DNA of 64,000 nt from Agriotes lineatus (Eukaryota > Arthropoda > Insecta > Coleoptera > Elateridae). Positions 20,978 to 31,343 of the stretch are shown piece after piece. The notes under the pieces were generated by a model that saw nothing but the letters and a program-made list of their open reading frames with translations, had not been told where the DNA came from and did not search any database. The stretch's first letter is position 1. Each line of letters opens with the position of its first letter. The stretch is from positions 1 through 64,000 of the forward strand of contig CALNHX010002279.1 of assembly GCA_940337035.1 (NCBI GenBank), given 5' to 3'. The position numbers and the translations under genes were made by a program.

Positions 20978-21844
20978 TTAATATATATTTTTTAGCGCTA
21001 CAGGCCGTTTAGGCCCTTGGCTTGGTTGACGATTCTTCTCCACTCCTTCCTGCCTTTCACCCTGTTCCTCCAATCGTCCACTCCTAGTTTTGTCAAGTCC
21101 CGCTCCACACACTATCCATTTTCTTCGCGGTCTTCCTCTCATCTTTGGTTCCCATGCTTCTTCGAATAATATTTCCTTTGTTACTCTTTCGTTTGCCATT
21201 CTTGCAATGTTGCCGACCCATCTCATTCTTTGTTTTGATGGTCGTTACTATTCCTGGTTCTGCGTATAAATCTGTTAGCTCCTGGTTAGTCCTTCTTCTC
21301 CACCCTATTTCTTCGTTTTTTCCTCCATATATTCTTCTTAATATATTTCTTTCCCATATTTCGAGTTTTTGTTGTGATTTCTGATTTAACACCCACGTTT
21401 CACTTGCATAAACCACTGCTGATCTTATTATGGTCTTATAGATTTTTATTTTCACTTTCCTCGACACATTTTTTGCACCGAACACTTTTTGCATAGCGCC
21501 TGCGCTTTTGTTTCCAGCTGTTATTCTCTTCTCCACTTCCTTGTTTTGATGGTTGTCACTTATAATTTCGGTCCCTAGGAACTTGAAATGCTCCACCTTT
21601 TCAAATTTGTGCTCTTTGCCCTAATCGTCTTATTTTTAGTGGGTCATTTGTTGTTTGTTCTCTTCTCTTCATTATCATATACTTTGGTTTTGTTTCATTA
21701 ATTTTTAGTCCAAAAGTCTCCACTGTTCTTACGATTTTCTTAATTAGGTTCTTTAGCTCTTCTTTTGCCCTAGCGAATATGGTTACGTCGTCTGCGTACG
21801 CTATGCACTGATGTGATTTCTTGATTATTGTTCCCTGTCTGTTT
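20978..21844 (-). pseudogene. RTE-like RT, palm to C-terminus
   Basis: From 21844 the minus strand reads NRQGTIIKKSHQCIAYADDV, TIFARAKEELKNL, then FGLKINETKPKYMIMKRRE, a frame change near 21600, FKFLGTEIISD, VVYASETWVLNQKSQQKLEI, WERNILRRIYGG, and in a further frame MRWVGNIARM with GRPRRKW to 20978. This is the part carrying the catalytic YADD and the C-terminal tail. At least two frameshifts are present. Confidence 0.8.
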
Positions 21845-21849
21845 TTTCA

Positions 21850-23596
21850 CAAAAAAAAGAGCCAACCTACGTCAAATAGCTAAGGTAGTAAATCGGTAGC
21901 CGCCAGAACGCAGATGGACTGATCTTTTGCGATAACCACACTTACCGTGTGGGCCGAACTAGCACTATTCGGCGCTTTTTAGGTCGTGGATTTTGGAGCT
22001 CAGCTGTGCACCCTGCAAGTAGCTTCAAAACACAATTTTGGCACCAGGAATCAAAGTGATCCGAAAAGAATAACCCAACAACAATTAAATAGGGTTTATT
22101 AACTGTGGAAAATTTGTTAATCATTAAAACAGTGGAGGTAAGTGGTTTGTCAAATTGTTTAAATTACAGAATAATGTAGTAAAGTTTCACGGAAGGTTTC
22201 CACACGCATAATTCTAAGGAACCCCTTCGTGGGTTTTTATCGGTTGAACTTGTTGATTTAATCGAGAGATGTGCACATCGCTGTCAGTAAAAACCTTAAT
22301 TCCAGGTCACAGCCTAAGCGTGAGTACGCCTTTTACAACAAATTTGAAATTACAAATTCTGTGATAATTAGGAAATTATGGAAACATGAATATATTAATA
22401 TCGCGCGTAACTCGTCATGTACTGACATGGCGTCGCAATTAGGTTAAATTCCTCACACTAACCTCCGGTAATCAGCAAACACCTGGAAGGTGGCGTCGGC
22501 CGTGAATTGCCACACATGGAATTTTCCGAAATCGACAGGATATTTGCACGTGGTGCTATCGATTTAGCTGTTAGATTCTGGACGTGGAAAGAGGTTTGCG
22601 TCCATCGCCCGCCGCCGGAGCAAAGGAAAACTGGTTTACGGACGTTTTGCCCCGGCCGTTTCGCCCCCTACCGTTTTGCCATCGCCGTTTCGCCCCCTAA
22701 CTGTTTCGCCCCCGAAGTTTTACCTCTAACTTTAGCTAGCTTCAGCTCTTTCCAGTTGCACCACGTGGGGGTAACTGGTAGGATTTCTGCAACCGTTTTT
22801 AAATTTTTTAATTCAAGAAATAAAAAGTATGTAGCAATGTAGCAATATCAGCTCGTGTGAAAAGAATCTTTGAAGATTTTGAAAATCGTCAAGTTATTGA
22901 TTACTAGCGTGGGATTGCGTACAACTTTCAATTTTGAATTTATTCCGGTTGCACGTCGGAATATAAATGTTAAACGATTTCTCTTTTTTTATATGAATCT
23001 ACTAAAAAACTTTAAATTTAAAACACAAACAAAAAACAATAAAAATAAAAAAACAAAATTAAAACACAAACTACAACTACCTCCTCGTGGTGCAACTAGA
23101 AACAGCTGAAGCTGGCTAAAGCTAGAAGTAAAACTTCGGGGGCGAAACGGCTGGGGCAAAACTGTCGGGGGGCGAAACGCCGGGGGCGAAATGTCCTACC
23201 CCGAAAAATTGTGGGGAAATATTCTCTTGTAAGATAATTACTTGGACAAAACGCCTGTTCCCAATGACTGCAATAAAAGAGCTAAAAGCGGCCAATTAAT
23301 ATGGGAAAAACAAAATTTGGTCCATCATACCTGATTTATTTTCAGCTTTTGAAACAAAATGCTTAATTAAGCACAAGGTGAATCTCTCGTAATTTAGCGA
23401 GCAGCTAGGCCGATTCGCCGAAGGAGAATGCGCGCAAGCCAAGTCGCCGAAGGAGAAGAGATAACAACAGCGCTACGCTACAAAGATAGCGAGCGGGAAC
23501 TGATACAGGTACAAAATGAACGAAACTGGGAAATTGAATCATTCGAAATGCAAACTGATTACAATGCAAATTAAAATATACAGGTTAAGCCTGAAA
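21850..23596. mobile_element. Insertion in the RTE-like LINE with TTTCA duplication
   Basis: LINE coding sequence stops at ...AKLK and resumes at NRQGTII with nothing missing. The junctions both carry TTTCA (21845-21849 and 23597-23601), so a 1747-bp piece was inserted with a 5-bp target duplication. The ends show no TG...CA or inverted repeats that I can see. It contains the foldback element 22640-23196. No coding domain is recognised; the 111-codon frame near 22507-22842 overlaps the foldback's repeat units and is not credible. Confidence 0.5.
22640..23196. mobile_element. Foldback element with GTTTCGCCCC repeat-unit ends
   Basis: The left arm starts GGACGTTTTGCCCCGGCC and the right arm is the inverse of GGACATTTCGCCCCCGGC. 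Each arm is about 120-140 bp and begins with 14-16 bp tandem units of the form GTTT(T/C)GCCCC(C)NNNC, followed by GAAGTTTTAC and a TTTAGC(T/C)AGCTTCAGCT block. The middle (~280 bp) is AT-rich with no coding. A target duplication was not found. Confidence 0.65.
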
Positions 23597-24634
23597 TTTC
23601 AATTTTGCTGTCCTTATTATTTTTTCGAGTACCAAATTAAAAAGGATTGTTGACAACCGGTCCCCCTGTCTTAGCCCGCCGTTTATCTTGAAACTCCTTG
23701 ATGTACATCCGTGCACTCGTACCTGGTTCTTGGTGCCTTGTAGTGTCATTTTGACAAGTTCTATAATTTTACCTGGTATCCCTAGGTCTTCCAGTGCCTT
23801 AAAAAGTTCCGGTCTCCTTGCGCTATCGTAAGGCTGCTTGTAGTCTATGAAAACTGCGTGTAGCTGGATGTTGCGTTCGTGAAATTTTTCTTGTATCTGC
23901 CTTACTGTGAAAATTTGGTCCATGACCGATCTGCTATGCCCGAAACCTCACTGACACTCTCCTAAAATTCGTTCTATGTACGGATTTAATCTTTTTACAA
24001 TTACTTTGGCTAGATTCTTGTATAACACACCCGGTAGAGCAATTCCTCTATAGTTTTCGCATTGAAATCTGTTTCCCTTTTTGTGTATTGGGCACAATAA
24101 TGATATCATCCATTCATTGGGCATTCTCTGCGTCTTTCATATCTCCTTCATTAGCACGTGTATTTGTTTACATAGTTCTGTCCCCCCATATTGTGTTAGT
24201 TCTGCCTGTATTCCGTCTTTGCCAGGGCTTTTGTTGTTTTTGAGTGTTTTTGTGATCTCTGTTATTTCTTCCAGGATTGGTGGTTGTATTTGCTCTTCGT
24301 ATTGGGTTTCCATTTCTGTGTATTTTTCTGTCGCCACATCCTCTGTGTTAAGCATCTCTGTGAAGTAGTTTGCCCATCTTTCTGTTGTCTGCTTTTGCCG
24401 TCCAATTAGGTTTCCATACTTGTCCAGGCAGAAGGTCGTGGTTGGTTGGTACTTTTTTTTAACTTCTCCAGCTTCCTTGTAAAAGTTTCTTATCTCTTTG
24501 TTAGTATGATAATCTTCAAGTTTTTCTATTTTCTCTATTTCTTGCTTTCTTTTCTTTTCTCTGTATGTTCTTTTGGTTTCTCTTCTTGTCTTCTCGTATT
24601 CCTGTCTAGCCTCTATGGTTCCTTCTACCAGCAT
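23597..24634 (-). pseudogene. RTE-like RT, N-terminal and finger domains
   Basis: The 24634-24137 frame gives a Lys/Glu-rich helical linker (ETKRTYREKKRKQEIEKIEK), WANYFTEMLNTED and ITKTLKNNKSPGKDGIQAEL (the SPGKDGI motif). After a gap with frame changes, 23923-23597 gives DQIFTVRQIQEKFHERNIQL, AVFIDYKQPYDSA (the FxDYxxAFD motif appears as DYKQPYD), LRQGDRLSTILFNLVLEKI and ends at AKLK, where the 21850-23596 insertion begins. Stops near 24120 and 23940 break it. Confidence 0.8.
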
Positions 24635-24639
24635 CAGTA

Positions 24640-25615
24640 ACCTTGCTTTTGCCCTTGCTTCTACTGATTTTTTGCAATCATTGTCGAACCAGTCATTTTT
24701 TCCTATTTTTTCTTTATGTCCTAGTACTTTATCTGCTGATTGTGTTACTATGTGTTTAATGCTGCTCCATATTTATTCTATGTCGCTGGTCTTCTCTCTT
24801 CGGTCTATTCTTTGTTCTATCTCTTCTTCGTATTTGTTTGTCTTTTCTTTTTCTTAATATTCTGGTATCTTCTCTTCTCTTTTGTCGTGTTATTTTCTTT
24901 GTGCATTTCTTGTCTAATTTATATTATTACCATAAGATGGTCCGAGTCTACGTCGGCTCCTCTGCACGTTCGTATGTCCTTTATGCTCTTGACATGTTTG
25001 TCCTCTATTACAACGTGGTTGATTTGGTTCAGATTTCTGCCGACTGGCGTTCTCCATGTGCCTTTGTGTATTTATTTGTGCATGTAGTGAGTGCTCCTTA
25101 TTTGCATCTTCCTACCTGCTGCCAGGTCTGTTCGCTTTTTTCCATTTTTGTAGCTTTTAATGTGTTTACTATGACTTCCAGTTATTGGCTTGTATATTTC
25201 TTTTCTTTCTATCTGCGCATTGAAGTCGCCTATTATCATTTTTAAGTCGTACTAGGCGATTTTTCATATTCTGCTTCCAATAGCATAAAATTCCTCCTTT
25301 ATCTTTGTTTCCTTTTCCTCTGTATGTGCATGCACGTTCAAGATACTTATTTTCCTGTATTTCCTTTTCAGTCGTATGTAGCACATTCGGTCATTTATTG
25401 GTGTGAACTTTGTTATCGTGTTTCAGATCGATTCTGGGTTTGTTTTTGTTTTGTCTCCTGTATGACTGCTATGTCGATTTTGTATTTTTTTAATTCTGCG
25501 ATGAGGTTCTTTAGCGCTCCTTCCACGTATGTTCCCCTTACATTTCATGTTACGATTTGGAGCATTTCTTTCTTTATTTTATTTGCTTTTCGTTGTTTTC
25601 TTTGTTGTTCCTGGT
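24640..25615 (-). pseudogene. RTE-like endonuclease domain, degenerate
   Basis: The minus strand from about 25600 reads NVRGTYVEGALKNLIAELKK with YKIDIAVIQETKQK (the catalytic Glu in the QETK motif), then ISILNVHAHTEEKE and MIIGDFNAQI (the GDFNA motif) in other frames. This is an APE-like endonuclease. The first codons include a TGA where the family has Trp (T*NVRG), and several more frame changes follow. Plus-strand frames over this stretch are rich in Phe/Ser/Cys and are shadows. Confidence 0.7.
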
Positions 25616-25620
25616 TCGTT

Positions 25621-26322
25621 TCAGTTTTCTTTGTCATGTCCTTCGTCCTGTATCCGTCCGGCTCCTTCACTGCTACTTTTTGGTACATAGGTCCTTATTA
25701 GGCTGCCCCCTTCCTCGTTTGACCACTCATATTTCACGCCGTTTATTTCTAACTGTCGGTATCCCACTCTTGTCTTTCCTTTAGTTTTCTCTTCTCGTGC
25801 TATATTTCTTATTGCCAGCTGTACTTTACGCTCTTCCATTGTGAGATCACTGTCGACATATATGTTATTAGGTAATTTTGTTTTTAGTTTTAGGATGTCC
25901 CTCTTTTGTTCAAAATTTGTACACTTCACTATTGTAGTCTTGGATTCGGGTTTTCCTATCTTGCGGGCTTCTTCTATTTCGATTTCTATCCCCATTTCTT
26001 TTTGTGTGAAATTGGCCACCCTCTGCTTTATGTTTTGGTTTCCCATCCGTTCGTCTCCAAAATCCATTCCTTTAATCACCATGTTTTTCTTTTTTTTCTC
26101 CTTCTCTTGTCTTTCCAGTCGACTTTCTAGGTTATTGATTCTCGTTTATAGTTCTCCTCTCTCCTTCTGCCATGTTTTTGCTTTTGCTTCCCATTCGGTT
26201 TTCACCTTCTGTAGCTCTTCTTTCACCCCATTGAATTCTGTTTTCATCTCTACTAGCTGTTTGCTAAATTCCGTTTTTAATTTTTCCTTCACTTCGTCCA
26301 GCTTTCTCAATATTTCTTCCAT
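25621..26322 (-). pseudogene. LINE ORF1 coiled-coil nucleic-acid-binding protein
   Basis: From ATG 26322 the minus strand encodes a heptad-rich coiled coil (EEILRKLDEVKEKLKTEF, VKEELQKVKTEWEAKAK), one TAA near 26140, then NNLESRLERQEKEKKKKNMV, KGMDFGDE, an RRM-like segment (EEARKIGKPESKTTIVKCTN, FEQKRDILKLKTKL, NIYVDSDLTMEERKVQ) and GKTRVGYRQLEINGVKYEW to the stop at 25621. It has the layout of LINE ORF1 proteins: coiled coil, RRM, C-terminal domain. One internal stop is visible. Confidence 0.72.
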
Positions 26323-26439
26323 CATTCAATTGTTTTTATGTTACAATTGCTCACAATTTTCAACCCTATCGACATACCGAATTGCATATTTCTATCTCAA
26401 GCCGTTTCGAAATGCCGCCGTAGGTAGTAGTTTCATTGT

Positions 26440-27027
26440 CACCCGGTATATTTGAGTTTGAAAGAGCCCTGTCTTCGATTTGAGTTTTTCGAGGTATAGA
26501 CCCAGAACGCCCTTTGCAGGGGCTTTTTAAACGTTATAAAGAAGCCTCACCGGCGGGGTAGAGAGGGCTGAAGCCCAGTAAGCTTTGCCAGAGAAGCCTC
26601 CCGCCAGCGAAGAATTGGAGCCGCACTTGCTCCTCGTCGAAGCAGCGAGGTAACTTGCGAGTCCTGTCTCACCTAGCCGAAACCTTCTTCTCTTCCATAA
26701 CCCTACCCTAGAAGGAACCCATTCCAAACACTGTATCACTGGTCAGTGCATGCACTAACTTTCCCAAACTTCCCTGACGCTGCTGCGATTTCGATTGTGC
26801 GAACGCAATAAACTTTCCATAAACTCTATAAACAAGTCCCGGCACCGCTGAGTCACCGATCATGCAAATGTGATAAACTTTCCCAAGAGCCCCTGTAAAT
26901 ATACTGCTCTACTTGGAACCCGGCCTCAAATGAATTCAAGAATCCAGCCCGCCGTTGCAAGCAACGAATTCGCGCAAAACCGCGCACTCGCGGGTCTAAG
27001 AACCAGAACAAGCGTTTCAAAGTGACG
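26440..27027. other. GC-richer non-coding block
   Basis: The block from about 26440 to 27900 is richer in GC than its surroundings and is split by the Harbinger element. It begins with a GTCACCCGGTATA piece like the mariner MITE end at 16288. AATAAA-like sites (near 26806) and GGTGTCGAAGAACC near 27870 could hint at retroelement LTR/primer-site sequence, but I could not define LTR ends. Confidence 0.25.
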
Positions 27028-27522
27028 TAAGGGTGCGTGTACATTTGGCGAGTCGCGCTTTTTGACCAACGAGCCTGCCGCGAGCCTCCTGCGAATTTTA
27101 TCTGATCCGCATAGCAAGTTGAGCACCACGCGAGCTTCCCACGAACTTAAAGGTTTGGTACTTGTCCAGGCGAGCGAAGAAGGTAGACCTGCCAACATGT
27201 CAGACGAGGAAGAACAAACGGCAGCTTTGTTAGTTTTGTGTAGTGGTGCTTTATTACTATCAAGTTTATTAAATAAACCTGTTCGTGTTCCCATAGACGA
27301 CGTTATTTTGCTTTTTTCCTTTCTGTAGGTCGCCAATAAACTCGAGATTTTCGTATTGCAGGCCTCTACAGATTTCCCGACGACTAACGCAATTTCATTC
27401 CAAGCGCCAGCCTTCTTTTCTTTTTTAAAGTAATCTTTGTCTTTGGTACCACACACATTTTTATATAATTTGTAGGTCTCCACTAAATTTAACATACTTT
27501 CTTCGGACCACTCCATATTCAT
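26926..27522 (-). CDS. MADF/Myb-SANT-like DNA-binding protein of the Harbinger element
   Basis: From ATG 27522 the product starts NMEWSEESMLNLVETYKLYK and continues DKDYFKKEKKAGAWNEIALV, VGKSVEACNTKISSLLATYR and KEKSKITSSMGTR. The W, tyrosine and hydrophobic spacing match the MADF/Myb-like accessory protein of PIF/Harbinger transposons, which binds the terminal repeats and helps bring the transposase to the nucleus. After about 95 residues similarity ends, and the frame runs out through the left terminal repeat into flanking DNA, stopping at 26926. The C-terminal half is therefore likely a read-through artefact of the internal deletion. Frames are also open upstream of the ATG to 27588. Confidence 0.65.
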   Translation of the reverse strand: MNMEWSEESMLNLVETYKLYKNVCGTKDKDYFKKEKKAGAWNEIALVVGKSVEACNTKISSLLATYRKEKSKITSSMGTRTGLFNKLDSNKAPLHKTNKAAVCSSSSDMLAGLPSSLAWTSTKPLSSWEARVVLNLLCGSDKIRRRLAAGSLVKKRDSPNVHAPLRHFETLVLVLRPASARFCANSLLATAGWILEFI

Positions 27523-27699
27523 ATAATAATATACTACTATCACGGTCGAAGTCTCGCTGAAAACTACATTTCTCCACGAGTCTGCCACAAACCCGTTTCA
27601 CTACACACGCAAAAACCTTTTGAGCTCGCCACAAAAACCGACAGAAAATGGATCGACCGCGAGCCTCCGTCGTGCGTCTCGCCAAATGTATACGCACCC
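27031..27699 (-). mobile_element. PIF/Harbinger element (669 bp) with TAA duplication
   Basis: The left terminal repeat GGGTGCGTGTACATTTGGCG and the inverse of the right one, GGGTGCGTATACATTTGGCG, differ at one base. TAA lies on both sides (27028-27030 and 27700-27702), the 3-bp duplication of PIF/Harbinger elements. It keeps a MADF/Myb-like frame on the minus strand but has no room for the DDE transposase, so it is an internally deleted, non-autonomous copy. The near-identical ends suggest recent movement. Confidence 0.88.
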
Positions 27700-27702
27700 T
27701 AA

Positions 27703-28032
27703 GACAGTCAGCCTGCTGAACCTAAACCAGATCACAAGCGTAACCAACCCTTGTAACTCTGTATTACCCTAGAATTTAGTATAACCCGCTATTCTGATTT
27801 GCTTACAGAATGGCAACAACCAGTCATCTTGCTTTTAAAGTTTCTAGGCTACGTGGATTGCTGCAACGTCTGGTGTCGAAGAACCTAGAGGATAACCAAT
27901 TTTATTTTGTTATTTATTACTCAGAAAATACATTTAAGTTACTATTTTAAGACATTGTAAAATTAGTAGTTAATTGACGATTTCGTTTTAACTTCCTTTC
28001 CTGTCTGCGGTCTTCAAAAGGGCTGGTAGGTA
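27703..28032. other. No gene seen
   Basis: Continuation of the GC-richer block (to about 27900), then AT-rich DNA. No supported gene. Confidence 0.3.
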
Positions 28033-28290
28033 TTGATCAGCTCAGCTCATCGTATAGATTCTGAAAATATAGTGGTTGACATGCGTTTGGAGTCTCGAAA
28101 AACTGTACTTTTACCAAGAAAACTATGGTATAGATTCTGTAAAATGAAGAGGTTGAATAAAGGAATAGAGAATGATGAAGATGAAACAAAGCGAAATGAA
28201 ATGAAAGAGGGATTGCAACATTTACTTAGAGAGGTTCAATATGGAAAGATGAAAGGGCAAGTCTCTCTTATTGAAATAACGAGAATATAG
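28033..28290 (+). CDS. Unrecognised exon-like frame
   Basis: An open stretch without an initial ATG, ending at TAG 28290. The translation is basic and charged: LESRKTVLLPRKLWYRFCKM, then KRLNKGIENDEDETK and EGLQHLLREVQYGKMKGQVS. An AG at about 28044 could act as acceptor. I do not recognise the family. It lies 250 bp upstream of the RSPH1 start and on the same strand. It could be the terminal exon of another gene or a chance frame. Confidence 0.25.
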   Translation: MISSAHRIDSENIVVDMRLESRKTVLLPRKLWYRFCKMKRLNKGIENDEDETKRNEMKEGLQHLLREVQYGKMKGQVSLIEITRI

Positions 28291-28543
28291 AACAACAGAA
28301 TAAGATGAAATGATGTTTTTGATAGTTTTTTTATTCTGTTACTTAATATTCTTCACTTAGTTGTGTCTAATAATTCCATGCTATAACTTCCTCCTTGTAC
28401 TATATCTATTTTCTGTGTATGCAATTATGTTAAATCAACAAGCACACAGTGAAGGAACAAGTGTATCAAGTTACCCGTGCAAGACAAAGTTAATCAGCGA
28501 AAGTGACATTTTTCCTAAACCATTTTCTAACTTAATTTAAAAA

Positions 28544-29690
28544 ATGTCCGATGATGAAGATGAAGAAAAGGGTGGAGAAGGTGGTGAAGGAGTCGAAATA
28601 TACCCATATGGGGTAAGATAACTAATAGTTTACAACAACACGTCATAATTTTTTTAATAAGGAATACGAAGGCGCTCGAGATGAAAACTTAGACAGGCAC
28701 GGTTGGGGCAGTGCGTTACTGCCAAACGGAGACATCTATGAAGGCAACTATCGCCATGGACTACGAATGGGCACAGGCTTATATTGTTTTCGTAATGGGG
28801 CGAGATATGATGGCGAATGGAGGAAAGGTAATCATGCTAACACATTCAAAGTTGCGGAACTTGAAGTGCAATTACAGGTAAAAAGCATGGGCGAGGGCAA
28901 ATGCTCTATCCAGATGGGTCCAGATATTTAGGAGACTGGCGAAAAGACTTAAAGCATGGGCAAGGAACATATTTTTATATAAATGGAGACACTTATGAAG
29001 GCGCTTGGTTTAAAAACTTTCGGCACGGGTTGGGCACATATACCTATAAAAAGGACAATATTACCCATTGTGGTAAATATTGATATCTACTATTTGGATT
29101 TCTTTAATAATTGCAAATTAATAATAAATATTAACTAGGTATTTGGAAAGATGGTCGAATGGAAGGCCCTGGCATTATTAACTACCCAGGATACCGGTAC
29201 CACGGAAGATTTGACAAAAATCTACCTAAAGGGCCGGGATGTTTTAGCTTTGAAAACAAGTGGCTCCAGCATGGGTTCTATTTGAATGTTCGTGATCCTG
29301 CCTTTGATTACGTTGGTGCAGAAGAGTTAGCGCTTGATGAAACTAGGGAACCTACTGGTATTTCCATAGCTGATATTCTAATTTATAAATGTAGCACAAT
29401 AAAAATAGCAAGTAAAATAAATTGTAGATATAGAATATCGCGGAAATCCTCGAGGAATTGTACCAATATGGCGCGCAAGGTTAGTAACGGCCTACCAGCC
29501 CGATTTATTGCCGTTAGAGCCAAGCCCTCTACCTGTAAAAGATTCCATGGATTCTTTGATTGATATCATGGAGTATCTTCAGCAACAGTACGGGGAAAAT
29601 ATGGGTGGAGAAGAGGAAGAAGGATCGACAGGTCCGAGGCAACCTCAACCTTCAGCTCCACCTGCTGAAGAAGCACAGCCTCCTCAATAA
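28544..29690 (+). CDS. RSPH1: Radial spoke head 1 homolog (MORN-repeat protein), five exons
   Basis: Exons 28544-28612, 28662-28827, 28878-29072, 29139-29357 and 29428-29690 join in frame into 303 residues. Every intron is GT-AG and 49-70 bp long. The protein starts MSDDEDEE with an acidic Gly-rich leader, then EYEGARDENLDRHGWG and about six MORN repeats (YEGNYRHGLRMGTGLY, YDGEWRKGKKHGRGQ, YLGDWRKDLKHGQGTY, YEGAWFKNFRHGLGTY, and diverged IWKDGRMEGPG and YHGRFDKNLPKGPG), and ends in an acidic, Pro/Gln-rich tail. Order, spacing and the GEYEG(A/G)R(N/D)E start match animal RSPH1, a radial-spoke head component in motile cilia and sperm flagella. In an insect its use is probably confined to sperm and chordotonal neurons. 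The start codon has AAAATG context, and AATAAA follows at 29738. No lesion is visible. Confidence 0.92.
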
Positions 29691-29737
29691 GCATCTAATG
29701 TCGAGCCTTATTTATACGTTTATTTACATTTTGTTAC

Positions 29738-29743
29738 AATAAA
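29738..29743 (+). terminator. Poly(A) signal of RSPH1
   Basis: AATAAA lies 48 bp after the RSPH1 stop codon, the expected place for cleavage and polyadenylation in a compact insect gene. Confidence 0.6.
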
Positions 29744-29819
29744 ATATTCATTACATCGTGGAGTAATTCACTGACGCAAATAGGAGCACTTGTGACATTT
29801 TTCATACCGTAAACACAAA

Positions 29820-30027
29820 CTAGAAAATTCCCACTATTATCAGAATGTTAAGAATGTGGCCGGGCGCCAGAGGAAACGCTCTGGTATGAGATGTTACTGA
29901 TTGGACCCGGAAGTCAGCATGTTGATCAGGGCGACCTTCTCTTTTTCTTTCTTTCGCACCACGTCGACGCACCTGTTCTTCCAGCAGCTCTTGCGCAGTT
30001 TTATTGGCCTGCTGCCAACATACCGAC
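29820..30027 (-). CDS. Possible terminal exon of a gene convergent with RSPH1
   Basis: On the minus strand a pyrimidine-rich acceptor (TTTTCTCTTCCAG, AG at 30028-30029) is followed by 68 open codons to TAG at 29820-29822. The product is charged and then hydrophobic: QQANKTAQELLEEQVRRRGA, KERKREGRPDQHADF, and LAPGHILNILIIVGIF at the end, which could be a membrane anchor. Its tail lies 77 bp from the RSPH1 poly(A) signal, so the genes would converge. I do not recognise it, and no upstream exon was found. Confidence 0.3.
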
Positions 30028-30029
30028 CT

Positions 30030-31265
30030 GGAAGAGAAAACCTTTATAGTTTGTTAGACATTGCTTTGAGTGGGGGGAAGTGCAGGTGGCGTTGCAGCGC
30101 AACACTTGGTTGCAATCGCGTGGAGTTGCAAAATTAAAAAAAATATATAGCACGTGTGTCGTTTTTGGACATAAAAAAACCATAAATGTTACGTCTAACA
30201 CATCAGTGAGACATAAAAGAAAAAGCGCGTCAAAAGTCGCCAGTTAATCAATTAAAGTGGCGATAATCGCGTTATTCTTAGTAGGCATAGTGATATTTTT
30301 AGTATCAAATCACATGAACCTCGAATAATTACACCCATAATTAAATATAGATATGAAAAATATGTTAACAACATCGTATTTGCAATGCAAAATTATGATA
30401 TAATAACATGTACTTCACTGGCAGCCTTTTTATAGTCGTATTTGTTTCTGATAAGCTGGTTTAAATTAAGAAATCGTCTTAATGCGTTTGTATAGTAAAC
30501 AACACTAACAGGATTTGCCCCGCGTGTTATTTTATAAACAGAAGATAAAAACTCAATTAACTATTCCCGTCTACTCCCAAAGTCCAAAAAACGCTGACTT
30601 CATAGAAAAAATGTTAGGTGCAATGAACGCCCAATTACAAGCATAAAAATTTATGACAAAATTCGGTAATAATTACATATTCTCGCGCCTTATGTTGCAA
30701 TTTGACAAATTGGCTACCAGTAAACAAATAATACAATAAAAGAATGGGCGTGGTGTTTTTTTAAATGCACCTATAAATGAGAGGTTATACGATTAATGCG
30801 GATATTGAACTCGATTTTGTAAATAAAAATAGCCTACAATACATAATTAGAACAGAGAATTTTACATACAACACCATCGAAGTTCACGACTTTTGCAATA
30901 TTTGTTCTAAATACCAAAGACAAATGGAATTATTTCTTTTGCGTAATTTGAGTAATAAATTATTGGGCAATTTAAGAGACCAGAGACTAGTTATCTACAT
31001 TTTATCAAAATTAATTTCAGATTCTCGTACGAATATCATCTTCTAACTAGCTAAATAGTTGAACCGATAAGCATTAGGATTGTGATTTTCAGTTTTTAAG
31101 CCCATTAAACCATCATTTTAAATGCAATCAATGAACGTTTTGGCATGAATAAAGTAACGCTATTTGAAATCGGCAGTGAAGTAACCCGTTGTTTGACGAC
31201 TTTTTGTAGGTGACGGGGTGACAGATGGCTGACAGAAAACGTCAACATAACCTACAAGAGTTGGT
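30030..31265. other. No gene seen
   Basis: AT-rich. Short frames on both strands (for example 30777-31046, +) have no recognisable domain or splice context, and I do not call them. Confidence 0.35.
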
Positions 31266-31343
31266 TAATAGTAATTTACCATACAAGTGCGTAAAGCTAG
31301 TCTTTATTCACGAATGTGGCAGAGTTAAAATGCGAGTGAGGGA

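Larger units (their letters stand above)
20978..26322 (-). mobile_element. RTE-like LINE, nearly full length, interrupted
   Basis: On the minus strand the order is an ORF1 coiled-coil protein (26322-25621), an APE-type endonuclease (about 25615-24640), an RT N-terminal region (24634-24137), RT fingers/palm (23923-23597), then a 1.75 kb insertion (21850-23596), then YADD and the thumb (21840-21093) and the C-terminus (to 20978), and an A/T-rich 3' tail at 20966-20990. It has inserted into the pogo transposase relic. Several stops and frameshifts show it is inactive. Confidence 0.82.

Noticed and set aside
24081..26455. Phe/Ser/Cys-rich membrane-like proteins on the plus strand
   Set aside because: They are antisense shadows of the minus-strand RTE-like LINE, whose endonuclease, RT and ORF1 motifs are clear.
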